Made by a program: the position numbers and the translations under genes
Notes under the pieces: model-generated
Databases searched by the model: none
Told to the model about the DNA's origin: nothing
Seen by the model: the letters and a program-made list of their open reading frames with translations, nothing else
Origin: Phyllostachys edulis
Taxonomy: Eukaryota; Streptophyta; Magnoliopsida; Poales; Poaceae
Length of the DNA stretch: 64,000 bases
Direction: 5' to 3'
NCBI GenBank assembly: GCA_036346405.1
Contig: CM070561.1
Location: 22,600,215 to 22,664,214, forward strand
Shown: positions 10,365-22,424 of the stretch, one piece after another
Position numbering within the stretch: position 1 is the stretch's first letter
Layout: every line of letters starts with the position of its first letter

Positions 10365-13300
10365 TGTGAGACCTCGACGTTTATTAAGCTCATAATACTT
10401 AGTCATCCAATTGACCCTAGTATTATCAACCAAATAAACCAGTCTCGAGAGATGTATACTCCCTGCATGCAAGATACATACCTCATAACAAAAGAATGTA
10501 TCAATTCCATACAACACATAGAACATAAGCAACAAACCAGAAGTTAATATTAATAAGGAATAGGTTATTACAAAAGAGGGCCTTCGCCAAATAACAACAA
10601 ACTACAAAGATACACAATGAAGCAAAAGTGCCATAAAGATGGCCCAAAATAAGAGCCAACCAAGGTGCCTTTAGCCCACAAGGCAATCGACGGACCGCCA
10701 AGCTAGTCGCTTCTCCCAACCACCAAGACAAATTATTAAAAGTAAAGCCCTTTGGGCTCTACCTCCTCTGCAACAAAGTTGTTAAGCAAAGCAAATGAGT
10801 ACAATAAATTGTTTATTGTACTCGCAAGACCGACGATGTAAGATATGAGTAACTATAATTTAGCTATATGCAAGCTTTATTTAAGTGGATGAGGCTTTGA
10901 CTCATTTAAGCACAAAGCAAGTTTTCATTTGCAATAATATAGTAGATTGAAAGCAATTTGACAAAGCATTTTTAATTGTTGAAATAACAACGAGATAAAT
11001 AACATGGTAACAACAACAAGAACAACCCGAAGTGACCAACCCAAGTCACCACAACAATAGCATGAACTCCCTGCTCATACCAACCATGTCAAGTTTTAAT
11101 TAAAGGTTGTAGTCTAGTCTTGAACGACCTTACCAAGCATGTCCATAACCTAGGACGAGGCTATTCAATAGTTTTATCCCTGCAGGTGTACCACTGCACT
11201 CCACACGCCGACCGCCTTTCCTTTAGGCACACTACCTTTGGTATGCCGCACGGCTAAGTCCTACGAGACATTTCCAATGGACAATGCTAATTCTGAGTCG
11301 CACAACCCACGGGAGAAGGAGACATCACACAACCTTCCCGGAAGCTAATGCTCCTCCCACATCACACACACATTTTATCTTTAAAACACACCAACCGAAA
11401 GCGACCCCAATTAACACCGCCCAAAGTACTTAGTCAAGAGGGTTCCATATGCCCTCGTGTGGTTAGTACTAAATCGCTGGCTTAGTGACCCAAGTACTCG
11501 GTCCTTAGGGACCGTGCATACCACCACATCCAAAAACCACGCCATCCATCCAATATGCCCAAGTCTAAATCAATCTTTTATTTTCAGTTTTGATTTTACA
11601 AATTAATCAAAGCACAAGTGCTGGACATATAGGAGTAATAATCAGTTTTGAGTGATCAAGACCATCGACTAAGTCGATGATCGCCCATTTCTACCGAAAA
11701 CTAAGCATGTCTAAGCAATTTAAATCGAAACTACTAATGATAGGAGCTCATCCAACCAGCTCCCACCACAGCAAATAACCTAGGCTCATGGTAGTAGAGG
11801 ATGAATAATTCCTACAGATTATGCAACTATAGGCTTGCTAGCTTACATTTAACACAAAGTAGCATGCATACATAGAAGTAAAACGATATATTAAGCTTTA
11901 AAGTAATGGGACAATGATGGAAATGATCAAACTGCTTGCCTTGTTGTTGCTGGTCAATTTGTTGCGGAGGGTCACTCTCGGGATCACCACAAATGTCTAA
12001 ACCTAACGGAAAGGCGAGAAAGAACCGATAAGAACGACGAAAAATAACAAAGACAGCACAACAAACGAACTCCAAATTCTCTGAATTTTCTACAGAAGCA
12101 AGAGGGTGATTTTTAGGGAATATTGCAACAAGAACCAATTGATTTGGATTCTCAATGCAAAAGTTATGAGCAAAACAATTCTGCTCAGCCCCTAAAATAC
12201 CAAACTGCACTATTCATTAATTTAATTATGAGGCAACATTTTCTAGAACAGAAGTGAAGCTGAAATTTTTACTGTAAAACCAGCACCTCATGAGATGAAT
12301 AACACAATTGAGTTCATCTCATTTGGAGCTATATTGCACTTTCTATAATTTTTCAAAAACAAGAACTTGAACAAAATTATAATGCACAAGTCCTCATTTT
12401 TATAACAGCAACAAGCTCAAAACTAATTTTCACAGTGAGTTCATTATTAGAGGAAACCAACAACGTTGGTCTCACTCAAAAATAATCTACAGAGCATTAG
12501 TTTTGTATTTTACAAGTTAAGCATTGATTTAAGTGTATATTTTAAAGTTGGTTTTAAAATCTAATGGCAAACTGTGCTCTGGAGTTGAACTCAACTTACA
12601 ATCATTTTTGGATTAAAATCAAGTCCAAGACAGAGCCAACATACTTTGAATGACCTCATTTGGATTAAAATGAAAAAGATATGGAATTCTAAAGCTTATA
12701 CCTTATTCTGCTTATAATTAAGACTTTATCGAATTCTAAGAAAATTCACAAGGACATGGGAGGTCGTGAGCCACGATCACAGATCTAACGGCTCAGACCT
12801 CCCGAGAACAACACACACGCCAAGACGTGAGGTCCAGAGGTCTGGACCTCCTAGTAACGCATATGCGCGAGGTGGAGAGGTCGTGGTCGAGATGGGAAAT
12901 CCAACGGACCACAACGATGGGGAGGTCGGAACGGACCAGATCTAAAGGGAGGTCCTCAACAGTGAGATGACCTCGAGGAGGTCCTAAGCGGTAGATCTAA
13001 ACATCACAAACCTCCGTGGAGGTCTCGATGGTCGATCGCATGGAGATCTCGACGCTCGGATCTCCTCGAGGAGGTCCGACGCCCCAGCCCAGCCAAGCAC
13101 GCCGCTTGGATTAGCAGTATAAATGCGCACGGACCACGAGGAGGTCCGCGCAAGAAGCGGTCTTAAATGCACGCACAAGGGTGGATTAAAGGCGCTTAAG
13201 ACGCCAATGATCGCGAGATTGAGCAATGATTAGCGCATCAAAGCCGAGGATCTCGTCCTAAAACGACAACGACGCCGCTGCGTCCGGCAAAAATCCCGAG

Positions 13301-15509
13301 CTCAAAGATTTGGTTCTCGCCATGCGATGTAGACCTCGCCGGCGACCTCAATGGTACCACCGAGTGCACAATAACGTTGCACACTCGGTGGACCTCCTCT
13401 CAACGGCGACGGCGGCTTTGAACGCCGTGAGCGAGAGAGGCAAATTGACCAAAGACGCCAAACACCGAAAAGCAAAATGAAGCTCCGCGCGACATTCAAG
13501 CTTGTGCCAAGAAAGCTCCGCAAAATCATTCAAGCGGGTGCCAGCAACTAAGGACTACAGGAGGAGTACCTGGAGGTCCTAAGGTGCTCGGGAGGTCGTG
13601 GAGGTGATGACTGGAGTTGGGGAAGACAATGAAGCTTCACAGCCCAAGGCTCCAGCTCCAGCTCTAGCTTTGTCCACCTCTGAAAAAGGCCCAAACAAAT
13701 TTGGTTAGGGCTTGGTCCCAGAGGAAAGGCACAAATGGAAGCAAGGAGAGGGAGAAGAAATTCCAATGACCCTTGCCCACCAAGGAGCTTCAACTCCAAC
13801 AATGGCGCCAAGGAAGGTTTGATGGTTTAGAGTTCCCAAGCCCGGAGAGCGAGCAAGGAACAATGGCGTGTAAAAGAAGACAAAGGCATAGTGGGGGTGG
13901 TTTTATCCTTAGGGCAAAGGAGGTCTTAGACCCTTGGCTAAGCTCATGGTGAGCTTGGCCCATGGCATGGTCTATGACCATGGACAAGATGGTATGTTGA
14001 CACAAGGGCGTGCTTGAGCCGACTAGAGGTAAAAGTCGACCGCATTAAATGCGGTCAAGAAAGAGTCGTTATCACATATCCCATGCACAGACACGCATTA
14101 AATACACTTCTCAGAGCTCGCAGGCGTGTCAAAGGAAGGAGAAGAACAGGAGGTCTTTATGACCGCTGGATAAGACCATGGGAGAGGTCTGGCCCTCCGA
14201 TGGCATTTTTGAACCGTTACGCCAAAGGATCGAGGAGGTCCCGGCCACACGATCAAGGATGGGGAGGTCATGGCCTCACGATCTCCTTAATGCGTAAGCG
14301 ACGTGGGAAAATGAGGCAGAGGTCCAAAGCGTTGGATCTCCATCCAGATCGGTGCGGACCTCTGTGAGGTCTTAACCGCACATGAACATAAGAACACGAG
14401 GGGAGGTCATGGCCTTTGGATTTAAATCCAAGGGCTACGACCTCACGCGCTTGTGGGGAGGTTTGATGCGCATAAGACAAGGAGGAGGTCGTGACCGAGA
14501 TTTTAATCTAACGGTGCACGCACAAAAGATGGGGAGGTTGTGAGTGCTTGATAGCAGGGGAGGTCGTGGAGTCGTTGGATTTGATCCAATGGCTACGACC
14601 TTGGTTAGGTGGGAGGTTTGCTTAGTTTAACGGTGAGGGAGGTCGTGGCCATGGATCTTGGATCCAAGGGCTATGACCTCACGTGAAGTGGGAGGACCTC
14701 GATCGAGTATGTTGAGGAGGAGGTCGTGGTCGTTGGATTTGATCCAACGGCCACGACCTCAACAAAGGGGATGACCTCATTGCGATGGTTTAACAACTCG
14801 AGGAGGTCTTTGAGGTTTAACACGAGGAGGTCATGACCATGGATCAGCGATCCAACCAGCAATGACCTCATGAGGCGGGAGGTCTTTGCGGTGTTGATCA
14901 TGGAGGAGGTCGTGGCGGTTGGATGTAAATCCAACGGTGCGACCGATCAAGGTGGAGATGAGGTCTCACGAGGTGCAGACATGGTTGGGCTGGACCGACT
15001 TTTGAATATGGCTAGCCCAAGGAACAATGTAGGCTTTTAAATTTAGTTTTTAACAAATGAAACTTAGCAGAATTATTTGAGATAGCAAATGAACTCCAAA
15101 TTTGATGAAATTTTAACTGGAGCTTGCTGACAATGAGATTAACCTTGCATAAAATTTCCAGAGGTTATTATGCAATGTATTTTCTCAGGAAATTCGTTAA
15201 GGTTGTTTAAAGGATTGTTTTACCTCCAAAATTTATCAAACTAGTTTTACAACTTGTGATATTTTTCAGAGGGGTCCCATATCAGTTTTGGGACCAAGGA
15301 AAATATATTCCAAATGTTTGGCACAAGATTTAGACAACTGGAAAATGAGTTTGACTTTTGGTCAACAAGAGCTTGTGTTTTTGGATTACACAACTCTTGG
15401 ACAAGAATTACATAAGAGATTAGGGGTTTTCAAGATGTAAGAAAAAGTTTTAATTTCTACACATATAATTATACTTGAATAACCCCAAATATACATTTGG
15501 GATGTTACA
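10365..15509 (-). repeat. Very long solo LTR (5145 bp), GACCTCC-rich
   Basis: The segment is bounded by TG (TGTGAGACCTCGACG) and CA (GGGATGTTACA) and flanked by TGGCT at 10360-10364 and 15510-15514. On the minus strand it begins TGTAACATCCC, like the solo LTR at 781. No retroviral coding motifs or primer site are visible, so it is a solo LTR. From about 12750 to 14960 the plus strand is packed with GGAGGTC (GACCTCC on the element's own strand), in common with the LTR at 55749. The rest (about 10550-12750 and 14990-15509) is AT-rich without recognised features. Confidence 0.82.
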
Positions 15510-16370
15510 TGGCTGCACCCCCTTCAACCCTTTCATTACATTGTAAACCCTAGTTTTGCTTTTGTGCTTAGGGAAGGATAGTTGGAGGTTAGGGTTCTAG
15601 AGAGTTAGATTTGATTTCGTGCTCATGTATTGAGTCTTTGTCCTCCATTGATGGAGTGGCTGTAAACCAATACCATATCAAATCAATCCAAAGAAAGTTC
15701 TCTCAAAGATGAGTTTATTTGCTTTCTTTCTCTCTATTTGGTGATTTTGAGTCTTTCTTTGATCCGCGAGTTTTTGCTTGGTTTCTTGCCTTGATCTAAC
15801 TTGCTGTGACATGTGGGAACCCATCTAGGATCATCTTGATCATCAATCACCCACGAGCAAGTCTTTAGATCATATTTCGATTTTGATTCGGTTTTTGAGC
15901 ACTCTACGTTCAAACTGAAAAAGATAGGAACTTTGGCATGGATCTATGCGATCCTTGATTGGAATAGGTTCCTAATATCTTAGAGAAGGTGTGTCTCAAA
16001 TTTGGTAAGGTTTGGCCTCACGAATCAAAAGTTAGATCGATTTGAGTTTTGGTTTTCGGGCTGATTTTACTATTCATTGGCCTAAAGGTCTGACCGCCAT
16101 GTATTGAGAGGTCAGACCGATTTCCAAAAGTCAAACCGATTTCTAGTTGGAGGTCAGACCGCCCAACTCATTTAGGTTTTGAGTTTTTATGTTTTTGGTC
16201 TATTTGCTTCGGGGTTTTGATTGGATTCAATACAAGTCTTCCACTGTGCTTGTATATTGATCTTCATAGCTTTTATAGCTATTAGAGTAAAAATCGTATT
16301 GAATTCGATCAAGGTGAAAAAGAGATCGTGCTCCTATTCACCCCCCTCTAGTCGCCTTGTCGATCCAATA

Positions 16371-17700
16371 GTTACCAAAACATCATTTCTGGGCATAGCT
16401 CGGGTTTCATTTACTTGCAATGGTTTTGTTTTGATCCTTCCATCTTCTCCCACTAAAGGTAAATCAGGACTCAGAATTGCATTTGGACCGCAGTGCTTCT
16501 TGAGCTGACTGATGTGAAAAACTAGGTGTATACCCACTCCTTGAGGTAGTTGCAATCGGTAAGCAACCTTGCCAATTTTCTGCAAAACCCGAAAAGGACC
16601 ATAGAATTTACTAGTGAGCTTTAGTGCTGATTTGAAGCCAAATGTTGCTATCCTGTAATGTTGCATCTTCAAATAGACCATGTCTCCTTCAGACAATTGT
16701 CTCTCACTTCTATTCAAATCAGCATACTTCTTCATCCTAGATTGAGCTTGTGCCAGATTGTCCTTCAATCTATTCAGCATGATCTTTTTCTCTTCCAGAA
16801 AGTTCCTAGCTTCATTATCCTCAGGTCCTGGCACTGCAATCTCATTAATCATAGGGGAAGGAAACCCATATAAAGCCTCAAATGGAGATACCTTCAAAGC
16901 AGTGTGAAAAGTGGTATTGTACCACCATTTGGCCAAGGGTAACCATGATGTCCATTTCTTGGGTTCAGACATCGCCATGCATCTCAAATAAGATTCCACA
17001 CATTGATTAACCATTTCGGTTTGTCCATCCGATTGTGGGTGGTATGTTGTACTAAATCTCAGTTGTACCTTCAAAGATCTAAATAATTCTTGCCAAAGCT
17101 TACTAGTGAATATTCTATCTCTATCTGATACAATAGCAATTGAAAACCCATGCAGTTTGAAGATGTTATCTATGAAAGCCTGAGTAACCAACTGAACCGA
17201 GTAGGGATGGGATAATGGGACAAAATAGGCATACTTTGTGAATCTATCAACTACTACAAGATTACCTCCTTTACTTTTGAATTGGGCATACCTTCAATGA
17301 AATCCCTGGAAATATCGGTCCATGCCATGTCTGGAATAGGCAAAGGTTCTAATAGCCTTGGATATTGACAATGTTCAGCCTTAGAGTCTGACAAATAGCA
17401 CACTCTTGAACAAAGTTATGAACTTCCTTCTTCATGCCCACCCAATAGAATAGGTTCTTCACTCTTTGATATGTAGCTACCATTCCAGAATGTCCCCCAA
17501 TAGCTGAAGTGTGGAGTGAACTTATGATATTCTGCCTCAATTCTTTGTCATTGTCAACATATATCCTGCCTTTATATCTTAGTACTCCTGAGTGGTATGT
17601 GTAACTTGATAAAGGGTTAGGAGTAAGAGATAATTGTTCCATTAACTCTTTGCAATGTATATCGTTGATATAACTATTCTCCACTGTCCATCCAACTTGG
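16371..17700 (-). pseudogene. G2 integrase
   Basis: The frame at 17349-17684 carries the zinc-binding HHCC module (HTSAIGGHSGMVATYQRVKN, then CAICQ). After a frameshift around 17200-17350, the frame at 16334-17191 carries the catalytic-core motifs SDRDRIFTSKLWQELF and STTYHPQSDGQTEMVNQ with the conserved Asp and Glu. Next come WYNTTFHTALKVSPFEALYG, the GPF motif (FYGPFRVLQKIGKVAYRLQL) and HISQLKK. It continues into the chromodomain at 8476-8624. Confidence 0.85.
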
Positions 17701-19122
17701 CACTACCATTGTAATAGCCATTGTTTTAGTTCCTTTTCTAGACAAAGCATCAGCAACTCTGTTCTCTTTCCCCTTCTTGTATTCAACCACATAGTTGAAT
17801 TCCAATAACCTCAACATTAATTTGTGTTGTATCCCTTCTGAAGTTTTTTGTTTAGTTATGAACTTCAAACTTTTTTGGTCTATTTTGATTACCAATTGAG
17901 TTCCCAAGAAGTAATGCCTCCACCTTTTCAATGATTCTATAATAGCTATTGCTTCTCTGTCATAAGTTGATAATGAAGCTGATCTAACTCCTAGAGTTTT
18001 GCTAAAATATGCAATAGGCCTTCCTCTTTACATTAAAACTCCTCCAATACCAATCCTACTAGCATCAGTTTCTATGGTAAAAACTTCAGAAAAATATGGC
18101 AATGCTAATAAAGGGGTTGTGGTCATACTACATTTCAGCTTCTCAAAAGCCTCATCCTGAGGTTCCTTCTAATCAAACCCTCCTTTCTTCAACATGTCAT
18201 GAAGTGGTCTACAAATAATTCCATAATTCTTGATGAACCTCCTGTAATAGCCTATCATACCCAAAAAAACTCCTCAGTTGAGAAACATCCTGAGGTTTAG
18301 GCCAGTCCTTGATGGCACTAATCTTGCTGGGATCAGTGGCCACTCCTTGCCCTGAGATGACATGTCCTAGATATTCCCATTGGGAAGCAGCAAACACACA
18401 TTTACTAAGCTTTGCAAAGAGTTGGTGCTGTCTCAATAGGTCCAAGACAATGACAAGATGTTCCTTGTGTTCCTTCTCCCCTTTGCTATATATAAGTATA
18501 TCATCAAAAAACACAAGAATAAACTTCCTCAGATACTTGTACAAGATATTGTTCATTAAAGACTGAAAAGTAGCTGGGGCATTAGTGAGGCCAAAGGGCA
18601 TAACAAGGTACTCATAGTGTCCCAAGTAAGTATTGAAAGATGTTTTGGTTATATCTCCTGTGCTCATCCTAATTTGGTGATAACCAGACCTTAAGTTCCA
18701 TTTGCTAAAAACCGTAGCTCCATGCAACTCATCAAGTAGATCTTCTATAACTGGTATGGGATACTTGTTTTTGATTGTCTGAGCATTCAATTTTTGTAAT
18801 CAATAAAAAGTCTCCAAGAACCATCTTTGTTTTTGACAAGGATAGCAGGAGATGCATATGGGCTAGCACTAGGCCTAATAATTGAATATTCTAGTAGTTT
18901 GTGTATTTGTTTCTCCATCTCCTCTTTTTGTTGATGAGGAACTCTGCATGGTCTAATATTGGGGGGGGTTGTGATCCCTCTTTCACAAGTATATTGTGGT
19001 CACAACTCCTCTCTGGAGGTAACTCATGTGGTTCTCTGAAAACGTCTTCATAGGACTAAATCAGCATTTGATACGGTGGCTTAACTTTCCTAAAGTCTTC
19101 CACTTCCTTCATGGCTTGCAGC
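17674..19122 (-). pseudogene. G2 reverse transcriptase and RNase H
   Basis: The frame at 18209-18790 has IPVIEDLLDEL, LRSGYHQIRMSTGDITKTSF, and the catalytic FFDD in VFFDDILIYSK. It is followed by YLGHVISGQGVATDP. The frame shifts within the connection region (near 18250). RNase H remnants occupy 17674-18200, including RVADALSRKGTK at 17720-17760. Upstream, 18800-19122 encodes the N-terminal RT segment (recognisable as ...PSASPYASPAILVKNKDGSW), up to the hAT insertion at 19123. Confidence 0.83.
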
Positions 19123-20333
19123 TAGGGATGGCAATTGTGCCCGATTACCCGCGTACCCGTGGGTGAATACCCTAATGGAGGCGGGTATGGGCATCTTTCT
19201 TTGCCCACGGGCATAAAAACGGGCACAATTCCTTGCCCATCGGGTAAACGAGCATGGGTATGGGTAAACTCCACCCGTACCCGCTTCACCTGACTACCCA
19301 CCATCTACACTAACAGGTGGGACCACTGAGTCACTGTGTAAAACCTACCACTCGACACTCGCTCGGTCAGTCCCCAGCCGCCAGAAGCCTCCCACCTCCT
19401 AGCCGCTCTTCCTCCCCAGTCCCCACTCGCTCGGTTAAGTCCCCATTCTATTCTTCCTTCTCTCTCTTCCATTGTTTCTTCTTCTGGTGAATGCTTTGAT
19501 TGGGGCTCTTGGTTCATGGCGCCGCCCCTTGCCGGCGCTTGGCTGCCGCCGCCGCTCAGCTTTCCCCTCCTCCTACGCCTATGCTTCCACCCTTGCGCCC
19601 ACAGCTTGCCCATGTGCTCGAGGCCCAGCTGCGGCTTGTCCTACGGCCAATGTCCCCTGCACCTCCCCGGCCGTCCTGGTCGCCAGCACCTTCGGCCTCC
19701 ATGCGCATCGGTCCTGCGCCGCTCCTCTTCTCAGCCTCGGTTCCGACTCCGCCATGCGCTCCTCGGCCGGCTTTGGCACGCGCCTGCTGCCCGGCTCGGC
19801 TCGCCCGCCTCCGGCTCTCGCCCCACTGGTTCGGTTTTGGGGATGATGCCAAATGCTTCTTCCCCCTTTTGTTAATTTGGTTTAGTGCTTGAGCTTGAGT
19901 TTGGTTCATCTTTGATTTGGGTTAACTTGTGTTCATGCCAACTCAGGGCCACCTCCTGAGCGCTCCCAAATGACTCAGGGTCGCCAGAAGCCCTCCCACC
20001 TCCCAGTCGCTCTTCCCCCCACACCCTCACTGAGCTACTGGTGGTGTTGGATTTGCTTTTGATGCTAGATGGTTGATGTTAGGTGACCGTGACGATTGTG
20101 GGTTCTTGTTGATACCTCTTCCAAACGGGGGCGATGGGTACCCATGGGCGGTAGTGCATTGTTCGCGGGTAAACGGGCATGCCCACGGGCGATGGGTACC
20201 CGCGGGAGACGGGTATGGGCGAGGTTCTTCGCCCGTCGTCCTTCGCGGGCATGCCCATGGGAGGAAATCGGGATCGCGGGCATGGGTATGGGTGAGCACT
20301 ACCCATACCCGTCGCGCCCGATTGCCATCCCTA
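19123..20333. mobile_element. Non-autonomous hAT element (1211 bp)
   Basis: The terminal inverted repeats TAGGGATGGCAATT and GATTGCCATCCCTA are flanked by the 8-bp duplication CTTGCAGC (19115-19122 and 20334-20341), which is diagnostic of the hAT superfamily. Subterminal regions repeat CCCGTGGG/GGGTATGGGC-type motifs on both strands. The GC-rich centre (about 19320-20040) has long open frames without a recognised domain. It also has a near-direct repeat, CGCCAGAAGCC...CCCACCTCC, near 19378 and 19982. No transposase is present, so it depended on another element. Confidence 0.88.
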
Positions 20334-20413
20334 CTTGCAGCTCTATCACATATCCTGAGACTCCCTTAATAGACAGCTTGTGAAGCTCTTTAGAATTCAC
20401 TAGCCTTAAGGAA

Positions 20414-22174
20414 TCAAGATCGTAACTGATCATACAATTCTATGGTAGCAGTTCCTTCTTTTCTAATTGTCAACTTCCTTGTTTTGAGATCTAGGCTGAT
20501 GGGGCTGTGTTGATACATCCAATCACACCCTAGCACTATATCATAACCTTTCAGCTTTAGAATTTTGAAGGAATTGCAAAAACTCTCTCCAGTAAGATAA
20601 TACACAATCTCTGGTAAATGAGATCCTATCAGTAATGTTCCTCCTCCAGCAACCACAACCTTTTGCAAAGTATTACTCAATATAGTACATGAGGTTTTAG
20701 CAGCAAACCTAAGGTCAATGAAGGTATGGGTGCTCCCACTATCAAGTAGAGCTACTCCTCTTTTTCCTCCCATGCTGACTGACAAAGTATAAGTAGCCAC
20801 TTTGGTTAATCCTTGGACTGCTTGAGCTGATACTTGCATTTGCATCAATTGTTCTTCTAGCTCTAAGCTAGGTGGGTTTTCTTCAGGACCCTCTATTGGT
20901 TCTCCTTCTGTTTTAGTACTAAGCTGAGGTGCTTCTTCATTTTCTAAAACCATCAAGTTAACACTCTGGTATTGTTTCCATTTGTGACCCAAAAACCATT
21001 TTCCTCCACAATATCTACATACTCTAGGAATAAAAGGAGTGGTGGGCTTACTGGTGATCTCTTTCTTTGGTACATTATGCCCTACTTGATTTTTGTTCTT
21101 CATTAGGTTAGCTGTATAACCTCCCTTTTGCTGACCAGTGGGAGCTACTGGCAAGCCCCTCTTTGCAGCCATTCCTATTCCCTTTTCCATATCTTTGGCC
21201 ATCCAGTAAGATTCACAAAGTGTTTGAGGTTTCAGAGGCTTTAGGTAATGCTTAATTTCATATCTAAGATCATTTACAAAGCATTTCACAAGGAAATGTT
21301 CATTCTGTATTGGAACTTCACTCTTGTACAAGGCCATCAACTCTTCAAATTTATCAATGTATTCGGAAATACTGAGTTTGTACTGCTTAACAAAGTGAAA
21401 ATTCTCAAGAACCTCATACCCACTATGTTGGGGAAATCTGTCACATATCATCCTGCAAAAGGTTTGCCATGGAGGAGGATTCCATAATAGCCCAGTACTC
21501 CTAATCCAATTATCAGCTCTTCCCACCATTATTTGAGCAAGATCCAACTTGGCCTCATCTGGCACATTACCCATTGCAAAGTAAATCTCCACTTGCCTAA
21601 TCCACTCCAAAGGGCAAGTACCATCAAACTTAGGGAAATCAATCTTAGGTCCTCTTGCAATTGACTTGTAGAAGTTGTTAATTCTGTCATTACCAGGATT
21701 TGGATTCCACTGTGTTGCATAATAATGATCTCTATGATGATTCATGTGGTTCAAAGAAGCGGAATTAGGGGTAAATGGAGGTGAAATATTCTAACCCCAA
21801 TAGACTGGTGTTGTGGAATGTCCCGTAGGGGCCTGAAGTGGATTCCCTTTAGGATAGGTTTTGAAATTAATCCCTTGTGTACTGTTTACTTGTAGCCGGT
21901 TCAAGTTCCTCATCCTTCTCATCATTTCTAGTTCACCTTCCCCCTGTAATGGAGGATCAGCAGGTACTCCAGTCCCATCTTCGTTCCTCTCTGGGTGAGT
22001 GACAACCCCTCTTTGAGTCTCCTGAGCACGACTATGTAACCCAGAGAATCCCTGCAACATCGATTCTATTCTATTCATTTGGGTTTGAAGGTTGTTAACC
22101 TGAGATTGCAGATCTCCGACTTGTTGCTGAACAGCTTTCGTTTTGTTTTTCGCTTCCATCACTTCTTGTTTCAT
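20414..22174 (-). pseudogene. G2 gag and retropepsin
   Basis: Reading from 22174 there is a predicted coiled coil (QQVGDLQSQVNNLQTQMNRI), a stop at about 21791, then the same frame from 21754. The capsid-like region includes FPKFDGTCPLEWIRQVEIYF. The zinc knuckle reads CRYCGGKWFLGHKWKQY, where the final Cys of CX2CX4HX4C seems lost. The protease has an intact DSGSTHTF active site, then YDIVLGCDWMYQHSPISLD. The frame stops at 20414. Gag packages RNA and the protease processes the polyprotein; the stop near 21791 inactivates this copy. Confidence 0.85.
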
Positions 22175-22409
22175 TGCTGCCTATTCAGAAGGATCCACTT
22201 CCGAACGTGTAGCCGGCTTCGTCATCACTCTCCGAAGTAGATCAAGAAAAAGGTTCAAGGAATTTTACTAAGGAACTCCTCCTGAACCCTCACCTTAGTC
22301 CCCAATCTATTCCACCGCCTAGATTTGACTCAGCCGGGGATTTTACAATGACACTATGCCCGCAAACCCAGTGAGCATAAGATCTTCTCTTCGCCAAGGA
22401 TAGAGCAAA

Positions 22410-22421
22410 GCTCTGATACCA
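22410..22421 (-). other. G2 primer-binding site
   Basis: The minus strand reads TGGTATCAGAGC, complementary to the 3' end of initiator tRNA-Met. It lies three bases from the 5' LTR end at 22425. Confidence 0.88.
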
Positions 22422-22424
22422 ATT

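Larger units (their letters stand above)
8625..16370 (+). repeat. Solo LTR (about 2.6 kb without nested insert) in G2
   Basis: The segment is flanked by GTTAT (8620-8624) and GTTAC (16371-16375), a 5-bp duplication with one change. The G2 integrase-chromodomain frame is continuous across the junction. The start is TGTGGATATC and the end is CGATCCAATA, consistent with a slightly decayed TG...CA pair. Orientation is plus: a TATA box (CACTATAAATAGAGG, 10339-10353) lies towards the right end. The terminal stretch CACCCCCCTCTAGTCGCC resembles the 3' ends of grass LTRs. It holds a 592-bp tandem duplication (9091-10265) and is interrupted by the solo LTR at 10365-15509. Confidence 0.78.

Noticed and set aside
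19472..19909. Several overlapping open frames of 90-130 codons on both strands
   Set aside because: High GC keeps all frames open inside the hAT element. No domain or codon signal favours one.
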